12,059 nucleotides of DNA from Patescibacteria group bacterium (GTDB lineage Bacteria; Patescibacteriota; Minisyncoccia; JAHCSD01), in NCBI GenBank assembly GCA_018609185.1, contig JAHCSD010000003.1, forward strand, positions 9,297 to 21,355, in the 5' to 3' direction. Below the pieces are notes generated by a model. The model did no database searches. It was not told the origin of the DNA and worked only from the letters and a program-made list of their open reading frames with translations. The translations under genes and the position numbers were made by a program. Shown one piece after another: positions 1 through 5,860 of this stretch; position 1 is the stretch's first letter, and each line of letters opens with the position of its first letter.

Positions 1-34
1 AGCTTGCCTGAATGCGCCCGCCCGCAGGGAAGCT
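1..34. repeat. Short inverted repeat (hairpin) at window start
   Basis: Positions 1-10 (AGCTTGCCTG) pair with 25-34 (CAGGGAAGCT) at 9 of 10 positions around a GC-rich 14-nt loop. The right arm shares its last four bases with the left arm of the next, larger hairpin, so the two structures overlap or compete. It lies 3' of tyrS, which reads leftward into it. It may be part of a termination region or of a repeat that continues beyond the window. Confidence 0.45.
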
Positions 35-126
35 AAAAAATGAGATGATTTCGAAGATGCTGCGACAAAGGAGTAGCAGAGGCTACTTCGAGGAGAAGCA
101 GCGAAGAAATCGGCCATTTTTTAGCT
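31..126. repeat. Large nested hairpin element, 3' of tyrS
   Basis: Four nested complementary arm pairs are visible: 31-42 with 115-126 (AGCTAAAAAATG/CATTTTTTAGCT, 12 of 12), 47-52 with 106-111 (GATTTC/GAAATC), 59-63 with 98-102 (GCTGC/GCAGC) and 72-77 with 82-87 (AGTAGC/GCTACT). Together they make one long interrupted stem of about 96 nt. The outer arms end in A/T runs, so the element could end transcription from either strand. Its size and multi-segment stem exceed a normal intrinsic terminator and suggest a dispersed REP- or MITE-like element or a structured RNA. The pairing is seen directly; the function is inferred. Confidence 0.6.
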
Positions 127-174
127 TCTAAAGTGACTCTGTCCGAGTCCTAGAGCCCCAGGATTAAAACCTCT
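127..174. other. Short spacer between large hairpin and tyrS stop
   Basis: This spacer contains one small stem, GACTC at 135-139 with GAGTC at 145-149 around a 5-nt loop. That is too short and wrongly spaced for a tRNA T-arm. No gene is seen here. Confidence 0.4.
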
Positions 175-1368
175 CTACTTTTTCACTGCTACTTTTACAA
201 ATCGTCTTTTGCCCACTTGAACCACGGTCTCTTTTGCGAACACGAAAAGCTCTCTCCAATCACTAAGCACCTCTCCGTCAATTTTTACGGCTTTCTGTTC
301 TATAAGTCGTTTTGCGTCAGATTTTGATCGGGTAAGGCCCAAAGCGACTAAAAACTCTGAGGGAGTATACGTTCCCTTTTTGAGTCTCTTTGTCGGAAGG
401 CTTAAGGGGAGATGATGCTTACGGAAAACATTATTAAATTCTTCTTCAGCTTTCCCGGCAGCAGAGGATCCGTGATAGATAGTTACGATTTCCCGGGCGA
501 GCCGTGCTTTTGCCTCGCGAGGACGGCGCGAAATTTCTTTTTCGAGACGTTTAAGTTCGCTGTGGTTTACCCGGGTCACCAGCTCAAAATAGGAGGTAAT
601 TTGGCTGTCAGGAAGAGACATAACTTTTCCATATTGTTCGCGGGCGGGTTCGGTAAACCCAATGTAGTTACCAAGGCTCTGACTCATTTTATTCGCCCCA
701 TCAAGCCCCACGAGCATTTTGACCGCGACGATATCCTGAGGCGCCTGCCCGAAGTCTTCCTGAAGCTTTCTTGCCTGAAGCTCATTAAATAGTTGGTCGG
801 TGCCGATTACTGTTATGTCCGAATGAATCATCACCGAGTCATACGCCTGCAACGCAGGATAGAGCGGCTCGTGAAGGCGGATATCACGCCTGCGTTTCAT
901 TCGTTCCTGAAACATATCCCGCTCAAGCATCCTCCCTACCGTAAAGTGAGAAAAGAGCCTTAAAAATTCCTCGGCCTTCATATGATCAAACCATTCACTA
1001 TTATATCGAACTTCGGTTTTTTTAGTATCCAGTATATGACCGAGTTGCTTGAAATAACTTTTTGCGATACTCTGAACCTCTTTCCTGGTTCGGAGCGGCC
1101 TTGCACCCGATGTATCCGTAGGATCACCAAACCGCCCCGTGAAGTCCCCAATAATAAATACGATGGTATGACCCATCTCTTGCAGGGCCCGTAATTTTTC
1201 ATACACTGCCGCATATCCCAAGTGTAAATCGGGTGTGGTAGGATCAATTCCGTGTTTTACACGAAGTTTCTTTCTGCGCTGCAATTTCTTTCCAAGGCTT
1301 TCCTTTTCTATAACCTTAACCACTCCCCGGGTAAGAAATTCTTGTGTGTTGAATTTTTGTAGTTTCAT
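175..1368 (-). CDS. tyrS: Tyrosyl-tRNA synthetase
   Basis: Class I aminoacyl-tRNA synthetase that charges tRNA-Tyr with tyrosine using ATP, in the cytosol. The 397-residue product has the Rossmann catalytic core first. The HIGH-type signature is HLGY at residues 49-52, preceded by HGIDPT, which is typical of the TyrZ-like subfamily. The fold motifs GDFTGRFGDPT (74-84) and GTDQLFNEL (189-197) follow, then the KMSKS-type loop KMSQS at 227-231. Residues about 332-397 form a C-terminal S4 RNA-binding domain. The reading frame stays open upstream to 1536, but the ATG at 1368 gives the family's usual N-terminus and length, and the predicted promoter lies inside the longer version. No Shine-Dalgarno motif precedes the ATG. 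The last position of the HIGH motif, usually His, is Tyr here. The gene is divergent from the PBP gene. Confidence 0.96.
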   Translation of the reverse strand: MKLQKFNTQEFLTRGVVKVIEKESLGKKLQRRKKLRVKHGIDPTTPDLHLGYAAVYEKLRALQEMGHTIVFIIGDFTGRFGDPTDTSGARPLRTRKEVQSIAKSYFKQLGHILDTKKTEVRYNSEWFDHMKAEEFLRLFSHFTVGRMLERDMFQERMKRRRDIRLHEPLYPALQAYDSVMIHSDITVIGTDQLFNELQARKLQEDFGQAPQDIVAVKMLVGLDGANKMSQSLGNYIGFTEPAREQYGKVMSLPDSQITSYFELVTRVNHSELKRLEKEISRRPREAKARLAREIVTIYHGSSAAGKAEEEFNNVFRKHHLPLSLPTKRLKKGTYTPSEFLVALGLTRSKSDAKRLIEQKAVKIDGEVLSDWRELFVFAKETVVQVGKRRFVKVAVKK

Positions 1369-1402
1369 CGATGATACGACTCGCGCGATTGTTAATTCGG
1401 GA

Positions 1403-1431
1403 AGGTTGAACCTCACAGGGAGATTCAACCT
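1403..1431 (-). promoter_or_regulatory. Hairpin in the tyrS 5' leader
   Basis: AGGTTGAA at 1403-1410 and TTCAACCT at 1424-1431 are perfect 8-bp complements around a 13-nt loop. They lie inside the leader expected from the predicted tyrS promoter (start near 1447, leader about 79 nt). The leader is too short for a classical T-box and no T-box sequence is evident. The hairpin could affect mRNA stability or translation of tyrS; this is inference. Confidence 0.4.
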
Positions 1432-1453
1432 CCAAATATCAAAACCTGTTCGT

Positions 1454-1482
1454 ATCATATACCACTTCCTCATTGAATTCAA
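1454..1482 (-). promoter_or_regulatory. Predicted sigma-70-type promoter of tyrS
   Basis: Read on the minus strand, a -35 box TTGAAT (1482-1477) is followed after 17 bp by a -10 box TATGAT (1459-1454). Both boxes match consensus at most positions and the spacing is optimal. Transcription would start near 1447, leaving a leader of about 79 nt before the tyrS ATG. Confidence 0.5.
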
Positions 1483-1485
1483 TTG

Positions 1486-1501
1486 TAAAATATGATACGA
1501 A
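1486..1501 (+). promoter_or_regulatory. Possible -10 region of the PBP gene (near-leaderless)
   Basis: TATGAT at 1491-1496 faces the PBP gene, and its expected start point near 1503 is only about five bases before the ATG at 1508. A TTGAAT lies upstream at 1473-1478, but the 12-bp spacing is too short for a normal -35, so the call rests on the -10 alone. If used, the mRNA would be nearly leaderless, which agrees with the lack of a clear ribosome binding site. Confidence 0.3.
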
Positions 1502-1507
1502 GAACGG

Positions 1508-4057
1508 ATGGTGAAAAAGAGAAAAAAAACCAACAAAGAGCTTTATGAGACGCTTTACTATGGAAAACCCAGGCGGCGAGGCGCACCCCTGGGTGGCTTG
1601 TTCAGGACCTTCCGCCTCTTGTTTATTCTGGGCGTATTTGGATTGCTCGGCGGCATCCTGATGTTTATTTATTTCGCAAAAGATCTTCCGGACCCGGCAA
1701 CCCTTGACCAAATCGATGTATCTCAATCAACAAAAATTTACGACCGGGAAGGAAACGTGGTGCTCTATGATGTATACGGAGAGGTACGAAGAAATGTCGT
1801 CCCGTTTGATGAAATTTCAAATTATCTGAAACAAGCGACTATTGCGATTGAAGATGACGGATTTTATTCACACCCGGGAATTGATATAAAGGCTATTGCG
1901 CGCGCAACAATTCATAATATATTTAATCGAGATTCAATACAGGGAGGTTCAACCATCACACAACAGTTTATCAAAAACGCTATTCTCACACCGGAACGTA
2001 CTCTTACGAGAAAAATAAAAGAGATAATCCTCGCAACCGAGCTTGAACGACGTTACTCCAAAGACGAAATTCTTGATTTTTACTTGAACCAGGTGCCCTA
2101 TGGATCCGTTGCGTACGGAGCGGAAGCCGCTTCTCAAATATACTTTGCAACCTCCGCGAAAGATCTTTCGCTCGCCGAAGCCGCAACACTTGCAGCCCTC
2201 ACGAAAGCCCCCACCTATTACTCTCCTTACGGATCAAACCCTGAAGCGCTCACCGCGCGAAAAGATATAGTTCTCGAAAAAATGGTTGAATTAGGATTTA
2301 TCACAGAAGAAGAGAAACAGAATGCCAAAAAAGAAGAACTAACTTTTTCGCCCCATGTGCAAAACATTCAGGCCCCTCATTTTGTTATGTTCGTACGCGA
2401 ATATCTCGAACGAACCTACGGAAAAGAAACCCTTGAAAAAGGCGGGCTTAATGTATATACCACACTTGACGTTGAACTCCAGGGGCTTGCGGAAGAGGCG
2501 ATCGCGGAATTTCGCGAAACAAACAAGAAACAGTTTGGTGCCACAAACGCGGCGCTCGCAGCACTCAACCCAAAAACAGGACACATACTCGCAATGGTAG
2601 GTTCGGTTGACTATTACGATATTGAAAATGACGGAAACGTAAACGTGACGGTCAGGGAACGACAGCCGGGGTCGGCATTCAAACCGCTCGCGTATGCGGT
2701 CGCGTTTGAGAAAGGCTACACCCCAAAAACTATTATTTTTGATGTGCCGACCGAATTCGCAGTACCTGGAACAAAAAGTTACCAGCCGCAAAATTATGAC
2801 GAACAATTTCGGGGTCCGGTACGAATGGAGGTTGCGCTCGCCCAATCCCTGAATGTCCCTTCGGTCAAAACGCTGTATCTAGCAGGGGTAACTGAAACTA
2901 TCGACTTTGCAAAACAAATGGGCATCACAACTCTTCGGGATCCTTCACGATACGGGCTTTCTTTGGTTCTTGGCGGCGGAGAAGTAAAACTGCTTGAACT
3001 TGTCTCTGCTTTCGGGGTATTCGGGCAGGAAGGCATCCGTCATCCGGTAAACTTCATTTCCCGTATTGAAACAAAAGAGGGAGAAATCCTTGAAGAATTT
3101 GAAAACACCGAAGAAAGTGTCCTCTCGCAGGAGACAAGCAGGAACATTAACCGAATTCTCGCGAGTAATGCATTGCGCGCCCCCATGTTCGGCTCTCACT
3201 CCGCACTCGAAATAGCTGGCCACGAGATAGCTGCAAAAACAGGAACGACCCAAGAGTATCGCGATGCGTGGACAGTCGGATACACCCCGTCGCTTGCCGC
3301 CGGAGTCTGGGCAGGAAACAACGACAACACCGCGATGTATGGGAAGGCGGCAGGAGTATATGCGGCGAGTCCCATCTGGAACTATTTTATGGAACGAGCT
3401 TTGGAAAAATTCCCCTATAAACCCTTCATAAAGCCCCAGGAAGAAACCACCCAAAAACCAGTGCTCGATGGAGAGTATATTATCAAAACAACCATACCCA
3501 TTGACAGTGTTTCCGGAAAACGGGCTACCACTCTTACCCCCCCACATTTAATTAAGGAGAAAATAATAAAGGCAATTCATTCAATTCTTTATTGGGTCGC
3601 AAAAGATGATCCTCGGGGGGACGTGCCGGGTGAAGGTTCGCGTGATCCTCAATTTGATAATTGGGAACGCGCGACAGAAGAGTGGATAAAACAATCAGAA
3701 TATCACGTCGTACTGGCAGAAGAAAACGAAAACACTATACCAGGTGTTGATGATGTGCATACAAAAGACAAGATCCCTGAAATAACCATAAAAAAACCGT
3801 CTCCTTTTAAAGTGGTTTCTAGGCCCACGTTAACGCTCATTATAGAAATAAAAGCAGTGCTTGGTGTTGCCCAATTTGACATGTTTCTCGGGGACCGGTT
3901 GATCGGAAGCTACTTTCCTAAAAATCCGGCGCAGACGAACTATACCTACCATATACCTCTTCCAATAGAAAAAACGGGCCTGTCCCCGTTAATCGTTCGT
4001 GTATTCGATAAAGCAGGAAACAAATCTGAAGACACAATCTTGATAATCGTCAGATAA
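1508..4057 (+). CDS. Class A penicillin-binding protein (PBP1A-like, bifunctional)
   Basis: Bifunctional peptidoglycan synthase: a glycosyltransferase polymerises lipid II and a transpeptidase cross-links the strands outside the membrane. The 849-residue product starts with a basic cytoplasmic tail and one membrane anchor (about 36-57). The GT51 domain shows EDDGFYSHPG with catalytic Glu115, GGSTITQQ (146-153), RKIKE (168-172) and FYLNQVPYG (191-199). The transpeptidase domain has all three active-site motifs: S389-A-F-K392, S447-L-N449 and K577-T-G-T580. Residues about 640-755 form a linker and about 755-849 a beta-rich Ig-like tail ending in RVFDKAGNKSEDT. The start at 1508 places the anchor correctly. 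The 3' end overlaps the convergent DciA-like gene by 8 bp, with no terminator between them. The class is certain; the exact orthology (mrcA/ponA) is not. Confidence 0.96.
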   Translation: MVKKRKKTNKELYETLYYGKPRRRGAPLGGLFRTFRLLFILGVFGLLGGILMFIYFAKDLPDPATLDQIDVSQSTKIYDREGNVVLYDVYGEVRRNVVPFDEISNYLKQATIAIEDDGFYSHPGIDIKAIARATIHNIFNRDSIQGGSTITQQFIKNAILTPERTLTRKIKEIILATELERRYSKDEILDFYLNQVPYGSVAYGAEAASQIYFATSAKDLSLAEAATLAALTKAPTYYSPYGSNPEALTARKDIVLEKMVELGFITEEEKQNAKKEELTFSPHVQNIQAPHFVMFVREYLERTYGKETLEKGGLNVYTTLDVELQGLAEEAIAEFRETNKKQFGATNAALAALNPKTGHILAMVGSVDYYDIENDGNVNVTVRERQPGSAFKPLAYAVAFEKGYTPKTIIFDVPTEFAVPGTKSYQPQNYDEQFRGPVRMEVALAQSLNVPSVKTLYLAGVTETIDFAKQMGITTLRDPSRYGLSLVLGGGEVKLLELVSAFGVFGQEGIRHPVNFISRIETKEGEILEEFENTEESVLSQETSRNINRILASNALRAPMFGSHSALEIAGHEIAAKTGTTQEYRDAWTVGYTPSLAAGVWAGNNDNTAMYGKAAGVYAASPIWNYFMERALEKFPYKPFIKPQEETTQKPVLDGEYIIKTTIPIDSVSGKRATTLTPPHLIKEKIIKAIHSILYWVAKDDPRGDVPGEGSRDPQFDNWERATEEWIKQSEYHVVLAEENENTIPGVDDVHTKDKIPEITIKKPSPFKVVSRPTLTLIIEIKAVLGVAQFDMFLGDRLIGSYFPKNPAQTNYTYHIPLPIEKTGLSPLIVRVFDKAGNKSEDTILIIVR

Positions 4058-4355
4058 CCCGCAGATGTTTGATAGATAGGGTATACTGTTTCTTTGCTAG
4101 TTCCGTATTAAGTTTACGTACTATCATATTCTGTTTCAAAAAGAACATGCCTGCTGCGCGCGGGTCTTTTATTTTTATAACAATAGTGTCGTCTGTTATT
4201 TCCCTGATAGTATACCCTTTGCTGTCTATTTTATTTTCAAACTCGCGACGGACTATATCTTTTATTATCTCTGTTATGGCGGCTTTGACAAGAATATGTT
4301 GAACTATATTTCTTTTAAGAGGGTTTGAAAGAATTGTAGTGATGTGCTGGAACAA
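4050..4355 (-). CDS. dciA: Small DUF721/DciA-like protein (putative helicase loader)
   Basis: The product has 101 residues. An N-terminal helical part (about 8-40) is followed by a beta-alpha-beta-type region (about 48-101): DTIVIKIKDPRAAG, then a helix with FLKQNMIVRKLN, then a final strand SIKHLRV. This order resembles the DUF721/DciA fold, where short strands precede a helix ending in LN and a last hydrophobic strand. DciA proteins load the replicative helicase DnaB in bacteria lacking DnaC/DnaI. The gene lies 46 bp downstream of dnaN and reads the same way, which supports a replication role. The start is TTG at 4353-4355; no in-frame ATG exists upstream before the dnaN end, and no Shine-Dalgarno motif is seen. 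It overlaps the convergent PBP gene by 8 bp. The assignment rests on fold-level pattern and context. Confidence 0.55.
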   Translation of the reverse strand: MFQHITTILSNPLKRNIVQHILVKAAITEIIKDIVRREFENKIDSKGYTIREITDDTIVIKIKDPRAAGMFFLKQNMIVRKLNTELAKKQYTLSIKHLRVI

Positions 4356-4401
4356 AGTTATAGTTCGACATTTCGAAATACGGTATTGCCGAAGTATCGA
4401 A

Positions 4402-5526
4402 TTATGTATTTTTAATAGGCATCAGAATATAAAGAAAATTCTTATCACCAGCGGAAGTCAGGAGAACGGGTTGTACTTCTGAATTTAATTTAAAAACTAC
4501 TTCGTCAGTATCTATATTTTCTAATCCATCAAGAAGAAACTTCCAATTAAAAATAACGGAGAGATTCTTTTTTACTGAAGATTTCGTGTTTAATTTAAGC
4601 GTGGCCTTTCCTTCGCCCGCTCCTGATTCCCGGGCAGATATCTCTATTTTATTTTCTAAAAACGTAAGAACCACATCATGAGACCTGCTCGAGAACACGC
4701 TCATTGCTCTTATTTTAGGAATTAATAAAGAACGGGGAACATTGATAGTAAACGTGGTTTTTTCAGGAATTATTTCCTGGTAACGAGGAAATTCACCTTC
4801 TATGACGCGGGAAATAAGTTCTATTTGTTCTCCTTTTACAAGGGTCTGATTTTGCTCTCCGTGCACAAGAGATAATTCCTCTTCACTTGTGTTACTTTCA
4901 TTAAAAACCCGGATGACTTCGTTTACTGATTTTAAAGGAAGGATAAAAGAAAAATCCTGTGTAATATTTTTTAATGGTATTTTTTGTTCACTCAAACGAA
5001 AACTATCAGTTGAAGCAAGAATAAGCATGTTACGAGAAGTATCTGTCTTGAATAACACACCTGTTATTTCTGGTCTTACTTCTGACATCCCTACGCTCTT
5101 TACTACTCGTTCTAAACCAGATACAAAAACAGAGCTCGATATGGACAAAGAATACTGTTCTTTAACACGAGGAATTATAGGAAATTCTTCAGGATTAATC
5201 CCAAGGATTTGAGCTTTATAATCTTCTGCTTTGATGGAAACGTTATACTTTTTAGATTCAAGAGTTATTTTTTTGGAACCGGTTATATTATTTATAAACG
5301 TACTTATAAGTTTCGCGGGAAGCACAATCTTTCCTTCTTCCTCAATTTTTCCGGGAATTTGATACACAAGGGCAAGTTCTAAATCAGTGGAAGATATTTG
5401 TATTTGATTTTTTTCTGCTTGAATAAGAAGATTACTAAGAACAGGGAGGTTAGTATTTTTACCTACAACTTTTTCAGTAGCAGTTAATGCTTCTTTAAGT
5501 TTTTCCTGGAGACAAATAATTTTCAT
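4402..5526 (-). CDS. dnaN: DNA polymerase III subunit beta (sliding clamp)
   Basis: Ring-forming processivity clamp that tethers DNA polymerase III and other replication and repair proteins to DNA. The 374-residue product fits the usual length of three clamp domains. The N-terminus MKIICLQEKLKEAL..LPVLSNLLI aligns with the family without gaps, placing the Leu-Pro-Val-Leu motif at the standard distance from the start. The C-terminus ends PVLLTSAGDKNFLYILMPIK, the conserved last strand that helps form the partner-binding pocket. A second in-frame ATG at 5535 would add Met-Cys-Gly and would suit the leaderless promoter proposed just upstream, so the start is ambiguous by three codons. No Shine-Dalgarno motif precedes either ATG. 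The coding sequence looks more AT-rich than the flanking PBP and tyrS genes. It lies between dnaA and the DciA-like gene on the same strand. Confidence 0.96.
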   Translation of the reverse strand: MKIICLQEKLKEALTATEKVVGKNTNLPVLSNLLIQAEKNQIQISSTDLELALVYQIPGKIEEEGKIVLPAKLISTFINNITGSKKITLESKKYNVSIKAEDYKAQILGINPEEFPIIPRVKEQYSLSISSSVFVSGLERVVKSVGMSEVRPEITGVLFKTDTSRNMLILASTDSFRLSEQKIPLKNITQDFSFILPLKSVNEVIRVFNESNTSEEELSLVHGEQNQTLVKGEQIELISRVIEGEFPRYQEIIPEKTTFTINVPRSLLIPKIRAMSVFSSRSHDVVLTFLENKIEISARESGAGEGKATLKLNTKSSVKKNLSVIFNWKFLLDGLENIDTDEVVFKLNSEVQPVLLTSAGDKNFLYILMPIKNT

Positions 5527-5533
5527 CCCACAC

Positions 5534-5599
5534 ATAACTTAGAGTAGTTAAAGTATTACGAATTTTCAACTTGCGTAATCTTTTAAATTCCTAAGTTAT
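5534..5599. repeat. Nested inverted repeat at the dnaN start
   Basis: ATAACTTAG at 5534-5542 pairs perfectly with CTAAGTTAT at 5591-5599. An inner stem pairs ATTACG (5555-5560) with CGTAAT (5574-5579), and TTAAAG/CTTTTAA lengthens it with a bulge. The left end touches the upstream dnaN ATG at 5535. It may be a leader structure hiding the start codon or an operator spanning the promoter. Confidence 0.45.
5541..5569 (-). promoter_or_regulatory. Possible dnaN promoter giving a leaderless mRNA
   Basis: On the minus strand TTGAAA (5569-5564) and TACTCT (5546-5541) are separated by 17 bp. The -35 is close to consensus, while the -10 keeps only the most conserved T, A and final T. The expected start point falls at about 5535, on the first possible dnaN ATG. 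The call is tentative because this spacer is AT-rich and other -10-like hexamers occur. Confidence 0.3.
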
Positions 5600-5778
5600 A
5601 ATAATATATTTAATTATTTTATTACTATTATTAGAATTAATAATAAAGGGGATAATATTTTATTATTCTTTATGTTAGTACTTTTATTGGTTTTAAATTA
5701 GGGAACAGTGCCGGAATAATAAAGGTAAAATAAGTGGATGTAGTGTAGTATATTGGAAATCTTTTTACTTGCGGATTA

Positions 5779-5811
5779 TTTTCCTTTTGTTTTCCTCTGT
5801 TTTTCCTCTGT
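5779..5811. repeat. Three 11-bp direct repeats 3' of dnaA
   Basis: Units at 5779-5789 (TTTTCCTTTTG), 5790-5800 and 5801-5811 (both TTTTCCTCTGT) follow each other without gaps. The last two are identical and the first differs at three positions. An 11-bp period is close to one DNA helical turn, so bound proteins would sit on the same face. The repeats are 50 bp from the dnaA stop codon, inside the possible origin spacer. Confidence 0.55.
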
Positions 5812-5860
5812 ACGTACTACAGGTATATCCCCATTTTTTCCGCAAACATATTTCTGACGA

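Larger units (their letters stand above)
1449..1501. repeat. 12-bp inverted repeat in the divergent tyrS/PBP promoter region
   Basis: TTCGTATCATAT at 1449-1460 is the exact reverse complement of ATATGATACGAA at 1490-1501. A 12-bp perfect palindrome, ATTGAATTCAAT, sits between them at 1472-1483. Each outer arm contains a TATGAT -10-like box pointing outward, one toward tyrS and one toward the PBP gene. A further TGATACGA copy lies at 1372-1379, just before the tyrS start. The pattern fits either mirror-image promoters or an operator pair for a dimeric regulator. Confidence 0.5.
5536..5860. other. dnaA-dnaN spacer, very AT-rich, possible unwinding region
   Basis: No gene is credible in these 325 bases. 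The core at about 5596-5695 is almost entirely A and T, with runs such as ATAATATATTTAATTATT and TATTATTAGAATTAATAATA. Such DNA unwinds easily. In bipartite origins such as that of Bacillus subtilis, the unwinding element lies between dnaA and dnaN while DnaA boxes also lie upstream of dnaA. No consensus DnaA box is seen here; the best candidate, ATATCCCCA at 5825-5833, has two mismatches. The bipartite-origin reading is inference. Confidence 0.4.

Noticed and set aside
133..175. Possible tRNA-like segment with GTCCGAGTCC
   Set aside because: The stem has a 5-nt loop, not the 7-nt T-loop, and no acceptor, D or anticodon arm can be placed around it.
1369..1536. Upstream extension of the tyrS frame
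   Set aside because: It would add 56 residues that do not resemble TyrRS and would cover the promoter and the start of the PBP gene.
2339..2845. Minus-strand open frame of 168 codons inside the PBP gene
   Set aside because: It is antisense to conserved PBP sequence and has no recognisable motif.
2945..3547. Minus-strand open frame of 200 codons inside the PBP gene
   Set aside because: It is a complete shadow of the transpeptidase region, which has all catalytic motifs. Its own translation shows no family features.
4372..4401. Imperfect inverted repeat (TTCGA/TCGAA ends) between dnaN and the DciA-like gene
   Set aside because: Only short, interrupted pairing without a U-run; too weak to call a terminator or promoter element.
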